From positions 20,784,455-20,848,454 of the forward strand of contig CAIIXF020000002.1 of NCBI GenBank assembly GCA_903813345.2: 64,000 bases of DNA, in the 5' to 3' direction. The stretch is from Owenia fusiformis. Taxonomy: Eukaryota; Annelida; Polychaeta; Sabellida; Oweniidae. The notes under the pieces are model-generated. The model was not told where the DNA came from, searched no databases, and worked only from the letters and a program-made list of their open reading frames with translations. Shown piece by piece: positions 12,201 through 27,200 of this stretch (its first letter is position 1; the number at the start of each line of letters is the position of its first letter). The position numbers and the translations under genes are program-made.

Positions 12201-15200
12201 TATTCGATATCGGAGTCAGCATCTGTAACTAATGTCACACTTTTGTAACCATTGATTTGCACTTACTAAACAGATGGTTACATTTTATCACGTTACTGTC
12301 TTATGTATTGTTAATGTCTGTCCTGGATGAAACATAGATGAACAAGTACGTGACAAGAGAGCTTTTACTAGAACTTTAATTAACTCTCGACTCACATTCA
12401 GAATTTATAATAAAGGGTGAAAAGTAAAATTTAGGATGTCAGTTATCATGTTTGCAAACTGCTTAGCATTATCAAACATGATTTCACATCAGTTTTATTT
12501 AGAAGGTAATAACATCATAGTCAGTCAATGAACAGCTTCAAAAACATAAACTTTGGTACTATTAAATCTCAAGGTCGTAAGTAGCGAGTAACCTACATCT
12601 GAATCTAGGATAGTTGCCAAAAATGTTATCTCCTAAATACTACAGTATAGTCTTGTATTTAGACCCTATACCCCCCCATTGCCTCTCTCAACCTTCTTAC
12701 TAATAGAGAGGGGGTAATGGGTATACAGGGGTAAATGCAGGACTTTGTGTTTTACAAATATTGAAAATTTAATACAGCAAACATGAAAAGTATTTTTATC
12801 ATTAATTGCCTAGGGTATGACACTATTTATCCAGGTGATTGATGAGTTATACTAACAACGGTGAAAGTCGTTATACAGGCTTGCATAATATACATGTATT
12901 AACAGTTATGGTAAAGGTTATTAAATTCTGTTTTTTTATAAAGTTAATTTGACTCCTGTGTTAGCTTATTGCTACCATTTTCAAAACCTCTTTTGATAAT
13001 AATAGAACATTTTATCATAACATGACAATTTTATTTAGTTTAGAAGGTCAAGGAGAAAAAAAATATGATACAGTTGGTTTTACACAGTCGAATCCTTACT
13101 AGATATAGTATCATATAGCAGTCAGTAATACTAAACCATTGCTCAATGTATTTTATTTTAACTTCAATTCTGAAGCCAAATACTATAAGCTAGTTCATCA
13201 GTTAGCTTGTATTTATAGTATGTACTGTTTGATATATCTTGGAGCCTGGAGGTGTGGATGTACTATCAGACGAAGCAAATCAAGTATTGAAAAGGTCATT
13301 GTCAAGGTCAGCAGTTGCTCCAAAGAATAAATGCTAGTGATAATGAACACCTTTAAAGTGATCCCTCATCATAAAGTTAACTTCTTTGTTCTGTGCTAAT
13401 GGAATCAAAAGGAAGTTGTGTGAAATCAATGATAAATGAGCTTGCATCGACTTACCAGTAATAATGTATAGTAAAACCTGTCTAGTGGAACACCTTTGGT
13501 ATATAAGTGTTCAACTTGGGAGGTGTTCCACTTATACATTAAGTCAGTTCGTCTTGGGACTCTGAAAAGTGTTCAAATAACAGAGGTGTTCCCTTCCTAG
13601 AGGTGTTCCACATAACAATAACAAGTTTCACTGTATTGTCTTGATAAGAGGCTAGAAAACCTTTAGTAGAAATCAGACTTTTTTTAGGCAAACTGACAAT
13701 ATAGCTGGGTTCATAGTTCTGTAACACCTTTCCTTTCGCACGTGTGTGTGCATAATAGTGACAATATTGAATTTTGCCCATACATGTACTTCAAAAATAT
13801 TCATATTTCTTTCATTGTTTCCAGCATTAGCTGAGAAGAATGATGGGGGCAAACCTAAAGAAACACAGATCCTTCCAGTGCCAGACCCCCCTCCCTCTGT
13901 ATGGAAGGCAGGTCCTAAAGGAACAGAGCCAGAATCTGTAGCTAGAGTGGTGAAACCTGCAGAAAAGGAAAAGGTAAGCATACATATTCTTGTCTCTTAT
14001 AAGGTCTTTTTAGTTCAGGTTTTCATTACTCTAAGAAAAAGTGCCATATTCAGGAGTTTCACTATAATTTCTCACAGCCATCCTCTTAAGCAGGTATCCA
14101 GAATCCGTACCTCCTTCTTCCCCCTGCTATAACCAATTTGGAAGCGCCCGATTAAACTGAATCACGTGATCTAATTATGCGCAATGACTTATACATGAAA
14201 AACAAAAAGGGGATATTGTGAAAACAACTGGTGAAAATCACCTGTTGCCTGCTGCTAATTGAACCCCTGTAAGCATACATATTGTTGTCTCATATAAGGC
14301 CTCATTAGTTCCCAGGTTTTCATCACACTTAGAAAAGGTGCCATATTTTTGTCATCTTGTTCCTGTGTATGGGTTTGGTCAGGGAGTCGGGCGTTACATT
14401 AATCTTCACCACAACTGGGTTCTACAGGGTTACTCAAAAAATGGAACCCTCTTATTTTCGAATTGCTTTCTCAGTTATAGTTGAGTCTCATTGAATTTTC
14501 TCCTGTAGATAGAATGTTCAAATGAGCAAACTGTAGTGTACTTTATTGCATCTTTGACCTTGTGATGTTTAGAAAACATATTTCCCCAAGGCATGCTCTT
14601 GTAACAAATGATTCAACAAATAAATAAAATAAGTAAAATAAACATAAGTCTACCTTGTGCCTGTCTCTGTAGTTCTGTCAAATTGAAGTTGATAAGTAGC
14701 GATATATTTCATCTTAGATTACCAAGGTTTGAAGTTTTCGATAAATAAATATATATTTAAATATTTTAAAAGAAGTGAAAAGCTTTTAAAATTATCATTC
14801 AATGCATTATTATGCTCCAAAATGCGAAAATGGAACCCCCAAAATGTTGAAAATTAAACTGGTAATCAAGTATGGATATATTTAGGGAGACACTATTGAA
14901 TCAGCTCATTTAACAGATGAGATGTTACATTCGCAAACTGATTATTTTCTGAAATGAAGCACAAGTACTCAGGCACATCTAGTTTCTATCTGAATGTGCC
15001 TTTAAATGTTGTGCGATATGAACTGAGACTTAATAGCAGCCTGTAGACATCCTGCTATAGGCTGTCGCTTAGTTCTCATACATTTTCATTTTCTTGAAAA
15101 TCAGGAAATGGGAACAGGAAGAAATGTGGTTGAACCATTGTTATAAACCAAGAGTCTGTATGTTGTATTATATCCGCTTGAATTATAATTTTGGTCATTT

Positions 15201-18200
15201 CTAGGGGTTTCACTAGAATTTCTCACAACAGGCTAAATGAATGAAAACAACTGGCAAAATTAATGGAAATTATAAATTTAACATAGAAAAGTTGAAAAGT
15301 CCCTAAAAACAACAGGCGATTTTGTGAAAACAACTAGTGAAAATCGCCTGTTTCCTGCTGCTAATGAAACCCCTGTTTTTGTAAACTGTGCTGTTTTATA
15401 CTGGATTACTTGTGACACCCTGACACGCCCCAACTCCACATGTTGGAAGTAGAAAGGCCATTGAGAAGGAGGGGTTCACTAAACCTCAGGAAGCAAACAT
15501 TTATTTTTGAATGAACTTAACCTACAGTATCCTTCATAGCTTTGTTTCGCATAATAAACTGTTTGATTGATGTAAATAGAAGACAGAACATTTTGCCTGA
15601 AGCAACCTGTATATATTCTGTATACAATAGCATTGTATGACATTTACATTTCTTTAATTTAAATGTATATTCAGCTAAACATGTGTCAGTTTCACATCAG
15701 AGATTTTATATATATATTGATTCCAAATCATGTACATGTTTTACATTATACTTGTAGTTGTATAACATCTGTGTTTTTTTTATCACATAAGGAGTTAATG
15801 ATTAAAATGAAAAATCTTTTCATTCTGTTGTTGTCCTCATCTATAGAAAAAGAGAGCAAGGCCAAGTCAGGGGCGAGGTGGGACCATATGACGACATAAT
15901 TTATATAGGCTAATAAGGCTGAAATTTATTTAGTGTTATCATTTGAGAAATTTCATCATTCTGGGTTATCAGTTGGTTGCTTCATGTTGTGTAATTGACT
16001 GAATTTTATCTCTGTAACCTTTTATATATGAAGTTCCAGTTAGAATGTTCATGATCTAGGCCAAGGTATAATAATTCAGCCTCGAGAAAATAGGTCTGAG
16101 TAAAAAAGGCATGATCTTGATCTGACATATTATTTCATAGGATTCAAAGGTATATATTCTATACTGAAGAAGAATATGAGATTATTAAAGGATTTAAGCA
16201 TGGGAATAAATTAAAAAACAATGTTCATGTACATCTTGTATGTCTTGTCTCCAGGCTTCAAATGAGTTTGGTATGCACAAATTCAAGTTTGGAATTCATT
16301 GAGTCGTGTGCTTAATTTGTTTTCACATATCGTGCTTAATTTGTTTTCACATATCGTGCTTAATTTGTTTCCACATATCGCAAAAGATTTTGTGCAGTAT
16401 CACTTTGCTAGGGTTATATGTGATTGGTCAAAACAGACATTTAGCCTGCATAAGCACCTGTCTTGGTAATCTGTATGATGTGATCATCTGATGGATCAGA
16501 TTGTTATATTGAATGATATTGATTTTAATATTTTTGTATTAATTACTTGCAGGCCTTTGCGGACCCCCAACAATGGCCCACCCTTGGTGAAGTGGTACAG
16601 GTAAGTTACTTTGAGTACATCTCTCCATAAAAATAGAACTTAATCAGTTACTCATCAATGTGTACATGTACTTGTTTATGAAAATAGAATCATAGAGATG
16701 CAGAAAAAATGTGTTTTTGGAACCATTCCAAAATTTAAAATATATATAAATGGCAAGTATGAAATTTAAGAAAATTGGCACAAAGAGAGATTTAGTGAAC
16801 AGAGTTAAATAAAAAATGTCCATCTTTGATAAGATAATCAATTGTCTCGTACACCATTATTTTTTTCTTCAGGAAATTAATCCAAAGAAATGTTGATTCA
16901 CCAATACATCTGAAAGTACTTTAGAAATAGAATAAAGTTGTAATTTATGAATATTTAACAATAAATTGATATCATTGTGCCAAATCAAATCATATTTTAA
17001 CTCATACAAATTATTGAAATAAATTGAAATTATTTTCAGCCCACAGATGCAGCAGTCAAGAAGCGACCTGCCCAAAGTGCCAGCCCTCCCCTCCCAGAGG
17101 CACCTAGCCCTGAGCCCCAGGAGACTCAAGAATCTCCAAGGGCCCCACCCCCAGACTCCCAGTCCCAAACAGACTCCGGGGGTGATGATTCTGCCAAAGA
17201 AAATAAAGAGAATAGTAATGGATCTCAGGAGAATAGCAGGACGCCTAAGAAAAAAGGTGAGTTCTAAGTACCAAAATGATCGGACAAATGACCAAGCCAA
17301 CAGTCCATAAATGGCAATTTTGTGTTGGGTCATTTAGCATTCAGGAACATTGATTCAGCTGTGACCAAATATGGTCATGTATGACCAGATATGCTTAATC
17401 AATCAAATTGCTTGTTTACTGTTCCTTAGCACTCAACAGTGCATTTTTATGAAACTTTGAAAAACATTGGAGTATTCTCATAGTTCTGTTTTGCTGGGTG
17501 TGTGTCTGGGTGGGTGGGTTTTTAAAGTCACAAAAAACAGGAAACCACTTATCCAATCAACTTGACATTTTACAGATGCAAGAGCAAACTAGTGCCAATA
17601 TGTGATTAGGGTTTGGGCATGCTGGGTAAATTATGTGGCAACCATTTTGCTCTTCAAAGTGCGATGTTTATCACTGATAACTGATGTTGTTTTATACCTA
17701 GATCCAGGGATCAATATTGTGCAGTCATTTCTATGCCTGCTGATCCCAAATCAGCTTATCGCAAGATGTGTTCATATAATTAGGTTTTTCATGTTGTGTT
17801 TTGTTATTAAGTCTAATTGGAGAAATATTTACATGAAGTTATTATCCAACACAGTTGGAATTTGTAAATGACCCAGTTAGGAATTGCCATCTTGTGAAGC
17901 CTTCAAGTCCATCATTTGTTTGAAGCACTGCTAGAGCGCTTTTGCTAATAAATGAATCCTGAAATGAATTAATTTTTGTCTCAAGCGCACATGTACTCAG
18001 GCATATGTAGTTTCTGTACTTATCTGCCTTTAGATTTTGTGCCAAATGAACTGAGACTTAATAGCAGCCTGTAGACCCCCCTGCTATAGGCTGTCGCTTA
18101 GTTCTCATACATATTTATTTTTGAAAACGACAAAATTGTAATTGTTAGAGAAATATTAATAGTAAATGATAAGAAAGAACATCACTTGAAACAAGTCTGT

Positions 18201-21200
18201 TTAGGTTGTATTATCTTACCGAAAGAAGATTGGCAGCTGAATTTCAAAATGGCCGCCATAAATTATTTTTGATAACTCAAATACCAGTCAAAGGATTTGG
18301 CTCAAAATTTATATTTTGATACCCAGAGACAAAAGAAGAAATTTTCAAGATGGCTACTTATCAAAACATGTTTTGTTCGGCGGGATTTGCTACTCTGTGG
18401 AGTTGCAGTTTTCTCATCAAAAACTCAAAACTGTTTTCAATATTTGTAGGCTTCATTTCAGATGGTAAAAAAGGCAAATGGGTGCCTATGGAAATTGAGC
18501 TGCCCGCAAGGGACCGTCCTGGCCGTAGGGCTAGGAATGACGGCACAGGCTCTCCCCGGGGCCGTAAAGATGCTCGTACACGTAGCGATCGCTACAATCG
18601 CTCAGAGAGGGCTGATCGTGAGATGCAAGAGAAGGAAAGAGGTAAGTGACATCCTGCAATAGTTTTCATAAATAAATCTAGCCGACATTAAATTAATTGT
18701 GCTTGGCTTGTTTGTCATTATCTCTGGATTTTGCCCTTAATTACTTCTTAATGACCTGACTTTGAATCTTTATAATAGGCCCTTGATATGAACATTTCAA
18801 ATAATGATGCTGTTAATCACCATACAGAGTTGATGACAAATGATCAAAGAATATGAAAATATTGAGAAATTGATTAGGGATGCATGAAGTCTAGACAAGT
18901 TTTATTATCATACTAATGCATTGAAAACAATCCTGTTTCCATTGCATAATTTATTTGTCTTCCTTGGCTTTCATAATGAATGAAAGGGATATTGGAGTCA
19001 CTATATATCTATCTATCCTTGACGCCTTGTACAAGTACAGTATAAGGCTGTGACTTGGAGGGTAAAATAGAATCCTTCTAATCTGAATGCCACAAGGACA
19101 AGCCAAATGTGTTCAGATTAGCATTTTAATTTTTTCAATAACATATGTGAATGGGAGATAAAAAAAATTTGGGACCGAGAAAAATTGATCTCATTGCTCA
19201 TTGAGAGGTGTTTGATTTTAGAAAGTTATTTGGATATTCTAAGGTTCCATTGTAATAGTTTAAAGAGTTAACATATGGTGAAGTCTAGCCTATAATCAAG
19301 TGTATGATGTGTCATTTAAGGCTCACTACTTGTATTAAGTTAACCACCTGTTTGTTTCTCAAGGAATAGGGAATATCATACACAAGTTTCAATTAACTGT
19401 ATGTCAAAGTATATTCTATATACATCAATTAAAAGCATTTTCTGGGGGTTGGTATCAGACAGGCTCACAAATCATGTAATTAAACTAGTCTCCTTATTCT
19501 GCATTTAGTGTCTAGAAATTCAATAATATTTTCCTTGGCCATTTGATTGCTCTTTTTCTCAGAATTTCCCCAAGCTGTACCTAGCTATTTGTATTTACAT
19601 TGGGGCTGATAAAGGGGATGGGTACCATTACTGATATTATGTGATATGCTTAAATTCTTCAGATATACTGCAAATGATGTTATCCAATAGATCCTTCTGA
19701 CTGGCTCAGGGTTATGTACTCAATTAGAACCCTGTGTCAGAGTGGATGAGAAAATACACTGATGCAACTACACTGAATAAAATATTCTCATTGAATATAC
19801 AAATTGGAGCATATCTACATTTTGTAGGAAGAAAGGCACAATATGAGTGATATTTATTTATTAACTGAAGCTCTTATATGTTGACTTTTAGGAGATAAAA
19901 TCTTGAAAACGTTGCAATTTTTTCAAAACATCTTTCCTTTCTGCAGGTTCCAATTCCTCCAACTGGCGAGATCATGCAGATGAGGATCAACCAAGCCCTC
20001 GATTTAGAGGGCGTGGTGGTGGATATAGGGGCAGAGGAAGAGGGCGTGGTAGAGGCAGAGGGCGTGGTGCACGGTCATTTGAACACAAAGAGTTCAAACC
20101 TGAAGAAAGTAAGTTAAAACTAATTATCAATATTACCTCATTAAGGAACAGAAAATTCATTTACAAATTTCAGTTAAACAAATATTTAGACACCTCCAGT
20201 TGGTGAAAGCAAGATCTTTCCAGTTGACAAACAGCGTGTAATGGGGCAGAAAAAGAAGCACTTATATCCTGAGATATAACTGAAGTTAAGATATTGGATG
20301 CTTGGAAGTTTCATTCTGTAATTTCCTGAATGAAATTATATTCTGTGTCGAATGTTGTACTGACCCTGAAATTTGTCTATTATATGTTTTGAAGTACCAG
20401 GATTCTTTGAAATGGACCCTGCTTTAGCCAACACCTACGCTGGGGGAACTGTGTTTTTTAACAATGTGCAATATATGAAATCAGAGGACCCCCTTATGAA
20501 GGACTACGTTAGAAAACAAGTGTAAGTTAGCTCGTCTTTACTGGCTTTATTTTTTATTTTTTTACTTTCAATATACACAAGACAAGATACAAGTGATTTG
20601 CTAGGAGCAGTTGTTACAAAAGAAATAGAAATACAAAGATACCAATTCGACACACAAACCCATCCAGTCACATGACATTCATTCATATCATGCATATGAC
20701 ACACCTACATTCACTCATTAAAAAGTTTTTCCAGTCTGAGACCTTTGGCCAGATAGGCTTGAAATCCAAGTTTTCTACATGTTTTGAGATATCAAAGGAT
20801 ATGAATGCGAAAGAATCTAAATATTAGTTCAAAAAATAATTTTAATTTTTCAATGTTTCATTATGATACATGCGCTGACAAATCTGTTCTTTTTTGGCAG
20901 TGAATACTACTTTAGCATAGAGAATCTTCAGCGGGATTTCTTCTTGCGACGTAAAATGGATGTTGACGGTTGGATCCCATTGAGTCTGATTGCAAGCTTC
21001 CACAGGGTACAGGCGCTAACACAGGACGTCAAGGCGATCATAGAGGTAAACAAAATGATCAGTTCCTAAGTTGAACAGATGAAAGTAATTCTCCCAATTA
21101 TATAGTAATGATTAGTCCTACTATTCCCCAGTTCTCAATAAATCAAATTTCTAAAATTTATAATATGATCAATCCCCAGAATTCTACACAATCATAGTTT

Positions 21201-24200
21201 CAAAAATCTGACAAAATGTGGTGTAGAAACAGACAGAATTTACTCACTGAACTTGAGCTCGGTTGTTTTTATGAAGTAAAAGGTTTATTTTCCCATGACA
21301 TGATGATATTGCAAATTAAAAATATGACAAATCCTTGATCATGGCATGCAGATTTGCAAATGATGTTATCCAATAGATCCTTCTGACTGGCTCATGGTTA
21401 TGTACTCAATTAGAACCCTGTGTCAGAGTGGATGAGAAAATGTACTGATGCAATGCTATATATACCTACGCTTGATGATCGATTCATTTGCTTTTTGGTA
21501 TGAAACTCTAGACATTAGTCTTAGTTTTAGATATGCTGAGCAAATCATATGTTGGCAATTCAAAAATTGTAAGCTCCGTCAAACATTTTCTTTTAATGGC
21601 TAGGTTTTGCCCATACTGCTACACATAATGCATAACGACACCCTTTTCCAGATTTTTTTTTTATTTTAATTCGTCAATAAAAAGTGTAAACAAGTATAAA
21701 TTCAGCCTTATAGAAAATTAATGGAGATTATCTACTTCCAGAGTGTCGTGGGCAGTACAGAGGTAGAACTCTCTGAGGATCACATTAAAGTACGAGCCCT
21801 CCATGACCCAACATCATGGCCATTGGATCCAGTTGTTTCCGTGTCACAGCTCCACGCTGATGTGCCAGAATTTGTTCCGGGCCGAGCATATGTGCCACCA
21901 CAGTTGCCAGAAACTGGTATGTGGTGTTGCATGATTGATATGTGGTGGTTCATATCTATATGTATTTGATTTGCAATTTGATTGCTAATTTTACTGTACA
22001 TGTCAACCATGGATGCATGCTTTTCTGCAAATGATGTATCCAATAGATCCTTCTGACTGGCTCAGGGTTATGTACTCAATTAGAACCCTGTGTCGGAGTG
22101 GATGAGAAAATACACTGATGCAAATCTGATTTATATATCCATGTCTCCAATAGAGGAGTTTAGTTACATTTTTAACATAAGTATCTGTGTAACATTTCGA
22201 TGTAGAATATCAATCTTTTTACCATTACTATTAAAAAATTGTGAACTCCAGAAAATAAATAATTCAATAAAATGATTTTAATTACAGAATCCGCCCCAAC
22301 TTCACCTGGAGCGAGACTAGGGGCCCACGATGATGATGAATATGAAGACGATCATTTCGCAGAGTCTGACCCCACAGGGTTATCTGTGGGAGGCCACACC
22401 CCCGGTCTATCCTCCAGTGCCCCTGAGCGACAGGGAGAATGGATGGAAGTGAATAAACGTCGCAAGCCAAAACCTGAAAAAAAGATCCCTTCTCAAGTAA
22501 AAGAGGTGTGAGAGTGTTCTATCGTAGCAATAAGGGAGGTTGTGTGTCACTTGTCAACCCAATGGGTTTTGGTTGCCAAGAATGGGGCATCATGGGATGT
22601 GATACAACCTCCATTGTTGTGTATTTCATCTTACTTACCCTTGCACCCTTTATATCTATTTCTTCACAAAAATTTAAATTATGGGACTCATTCTTTCCCA
22701 ATTAGAAACTATGTAGATGAACCCTTTTGACTTGTAGGTCTAGAACATGACTATTTATTGAGGCCTCAGGTGTGGTGTTTTGATAGTTGAATAATTAACA
22801 TGGTGATGTCGTAGGTTGGTGTGCTTGAAGTAACATTAGATTTTGTTAGGCTACAATTAGGAATTACAAGTTTTTATCTATCAAAATGTTGTCAAAATGA
22901 TTTATATTTGAGCAACACGTTATTCTGCAATGAAATCTATTTAAATAGCTAACAATATGTACTTCAAAATGATTCTGCAATTGAATAAATCTGTGATGAA
23001 TCCTTTACTTAAAAAAGGCATAAACATATCCTTCTAATGGGATTCATGCGTCATGCCCTACCGGAGTCAGTTACATCTGTATTCACAATCACGTTGAAAT
23101 TAGAATGCCTCTTATCAATTTCATAATTCAAAGTTTCGTGGATGATTCCAAGAGGCTTCCACTCCAAGTATTATATTACCTGGACTCATGAAAGGAGTAA
23201 ACAAGAATAAAATATTCAACAGTCAGTTGACGCTGCGAAGTCCGGTCACTAATGTGCTGAATATGTTTTTGCAGAAGGATGAACCTGAGGAACTTGACTT
23301 CATGTTTGATGAAGAAATGGAACCAGGACAATTTGGACGAAAAAATGCATTTACAGATTGGTGAGTCCCTTTGAATATTTAACAGTCCTTACCTATTTTT
23401 AACTTGATAGAAAAAGTCATAGAGAATATGGTCTGTTTTAAAGAATCTTCATGTCTGGAAAAATTAAGACGTACTGTTGCTGATAAAAAAATGTAATTGC
23501 AATTGTAGGAATGATGACGATAGCGATGATGAGATTGATGACCAAGAAATCAATAAAATTCTTATCGTCACCCAGACGCCACCTGCTTACCGAAAACACC
23601 CAGGAGGTGATCGCACAGGAGATTATGTCCCCAGGGCAAAAATAACACAAGAGTTGGCGAAAGAAATTAACGATGGCTTGTATTACTATGAAAGTGACCT
23701 CTGGGAAGAGGTAAGGAATAGGAAATTAAGTTTATTAAAAGCAAGTGTTGAAGATTTTCTTTTTTTCCAATTTTCAACTATGATGCCCTCGAGTGGCGAG
23801 CAGATCAATGGCACTGAGGAGAAAGTTGGATTAAAGGTCCTGCATATTGAAAACCATGGGGAAGATCATTGCAATTTATGCGCAACATTTCCATAAAATT
23901 AATTCAAATATTTAACATATTTAAAAAGGATTGAATTTATACAGGGTGTGTTCCAGTGTTGGTTGTCCATACCTTCACTGGGTCAAACCCCTGTTACAGT
24001 ATATAGTTGATCACTACACCCTAGCAGCTCCCTCTTATAGGGTAGTGGCTCTAGTGATCTGCTTACAAAATTGAACATTTTCTCCAATCCAAAGTCTGAT
24101 GATTTGCATTACGATAAGTTTACAGTGGATATTTGGACATATATATTTGCAGGGATCTCCCCAGCATTAAAGCAAGTGGGCGCAGCACCCACCTGAGATT

Positions 24201-27200
24201 TTGATAAGAGGCTTGCACCCGCCTGAAAATCTATTTGCACCCACTTGATAATTAGAAAAATCATGAAAAATGGACATATTTTGGCCAATTTTAGAGAGAA
24301 AAATCCTGTGAAGACACTGCTTTGAGTGCTTCAGTTTGACAGCAACAACAAAAAATGATTGAGAAATGTTAAGGTTTAGAAAAATCATGGGCAACCAATT
24401 TGTTTCCATGATAAATAATGGGCATTTCTCCACATTTTTTATAGCACCATAGTAATTATTTCTTTTCATCACACTTTTTGTAAGTCCTATATTGTCATCA
24501 TTATCTTGATCTACTGGGCGACACAAATCCGTTAATCTTATTATAAGCACATCTTGATTATCTTGTAGGATGGTTTACAATGGGAAGAAGACAACAAGAC
24601 AGTCCAAGTGATCACCAAGGAACAGTTTGAAAGTATTGTTCCAAACCAGAAACTGCCAGCCCAAACAGTACCCCCTCCCCCTCCACCCATGCATACTGAA
24701 GGTAAGTTATATATTCTAAAGATTCATCCAGTTCCATATGTTATTTAGAGTTTTAGAGCAAAATTAGCTTTACTTATTGAACGACCTGTATATTCTTTAA
24801 GTTGAGTTTAGTTCCGTATATGCAAATGATGTTATCCAATAGATCCTTCTGACTGGCTCAGGGTTATGTACTCAATTAGAACCCTGTTTCAGAGTGGATG
24901 AGAAAATACACTGATGCAAATAATACATCTATAATATTCAATATGTTTCTTAATATAATACAATGATTCAAAAATCATTCAATACTATATTTCATTTCAA
25001 AGAATGAAAATTATTTTTCTCAACATAATGATATCACAAGGTACAGTGCTAAAACAAATCAAATCAAATGTCAATGATGCATTTTTGAACTCCATAGAAA
25101 ATAGGACAAGTAACAAGGAAAGTTTTTGCCTCGATTAAAAGAGGTCTCCACCTGAAGCAATTCTCAGTAAATTTATTCCCCCTTAAAAGCCCCCCCCCCT
25201 TAAAAAGATGTACATGTAGTCTACTAGTTCATTTTTGCATGGACAAAGTTCCATCTATGAATTCTGGGGTATTTCAACCTCTTCCACTCAAAGTGTTTTT
25301 TAAAGGAAAAATCACACCTGCATGATAATATAGACATACATATTCTCCCGTTTCCCACTTCCAGAAATAGCAATACCAGCATCAGGAGCACATCAGGAGA
25401 TCCCTGACCAGGCGACATCGCTTCCCGTTCAGATTAAGGATGTTACTCCCAAAACTCCCCGCACACCTCGCACTCCACGAAAGAACCAACAAGAGGCACC
25501 CAGGTTCTATCCAGTTGTCAAAGACAAAGGACCCGATCCACAGGTAACTGAATGAAATTTCCAGATATTTTATAAAACACAATATGTTTATGTCACCACC
25601 ACAAGTTGTGTCATATTGTTATGGTCTCCCAACTGGCGGCTTTCCATGGTTGTTGTTTGGCGTTAAGTGTTTGCCTTGGGCATTCAGCATCTGTAACAAA
25701 TGGCAGGTGATGACATTTTGTATGTTAATGTCTTGTTGATATGTATTTGGAGGAGAGTAAACAGTTTGCAAATGATGTTATCCAATAGATCCTTCTTACT
25801 GGCGCAGGGTTATGTACTCAATTAGAACTCTGTGTCAGATAGGATGAGAAAAATACACTGATGCAAATAATACATCTACGCTATTCAACTTTTTTTGTCA
25901 CCACACATTGCATTGTAAATCTCTGAACTTTTTTTTTGCGAATGGATGGTGTTTGGTGTCTAACAAATGGCAGATGGTGACATTTTGCTTGTCAATGCCT
26001 TGTCTTATTTTAACAGTTGTCAGATACTGTCGTATCATTCAGTTTGACTGGTTTCTCTTATGATATTATGGCTGTATCAATTATGCAATCAATCTGATTG
26101 GTTGTTTCTGTGACAACGATTCATTGAATCTTATTGTTATTTCAGACTCCCAGGAAACGAAAGACTCGTCATGGCAAGAACCCACCCCAGGAGAGCCATG
26201 TTGGCTGGGTGATGGATAGCAAGGAACACAGGCCTCCAAGGTCAAGAACCACCTCCACAAGCTCACTTGGACAGAGGTAAACAAATAACTTGACATGGGT
26301 GCCATCTTTATTGAAATAAAAGATTGGATTGTGATAACAGCAAGCAAAAAGCGTGGAGTTAATACTCTTATAAAATTCCATAGACATGTAATATAGAATA
26401 GAATATAATATATAGAATAGAGAGATCAAATTTTAAGAGAAATAAAGGATTATAAGTATCCACATGATTTTCCTCATATGTGAATACAAATAATGGACTG
26501 AGTAGCCCAGGACAAAAAGGATGTATTTAGATACTTGATCGCGCCAGAAATACTGTTCATTGAATTCTTGGATTAGTCTTATATTGATCATTTTATGAAC
26601 GAATTAATTTTATATATTGTATATTGCAGTCCATCAGAGAGCACAGTATCCACCAGTTATGGGACTCCACAAACTTTCCCCAACTTCCAACACCCTTCGC
26701 ATGAATTGTTGAAGGAGTCTGGCTTTGTATGGCATGTCTACCACAAATATCACTCTAAATGCTTAAAAGGTAAGCAAGTGATTAGATTCACTTAAACTGA
26801 ATCTATTGAACCTTTAATGAATTGTATGAACTTCAAAACATTGGTTTTATACACAGTAATATGTCACCATCAATCCATCATGGTTTCTGGCAGTCAGCAT
26901 CTGTAACAAATGGTAGGTAGTGACATTTGGTATGTTAATGCCTTGCTCCCATGGTGTAATGAGTCTTTGGAATCACCTAATCATCCCACTGTCCATCCAT
27001 CCATCAACAGTTTTCGTACAAATGAAAACAAGCCAATGAGGAAAGATTTAATAAATCTTGATTGTACTAGATATTCTGGCACAATATGATCAAGGGATCA
27101 ACCAACTGAGGCCTGTAGTAGAATTATGTGTCTAGAATTACATATTACTGAATTTCAGATTTTTCCTAGCTAAAGTGTTGTGTACTAGTTTAAAGGAACA

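Noticed and set aside
13673-13981. 102-codon minus-strand frame
   Set aside because: Shadow of LARP1 exon 2.
16869-17333. 154-codon minus-strand frame
   Set aside because: It is antisense to LARP1 exon 4 and the intron beside it; low stop density comes from the Pro-rich coding strand.
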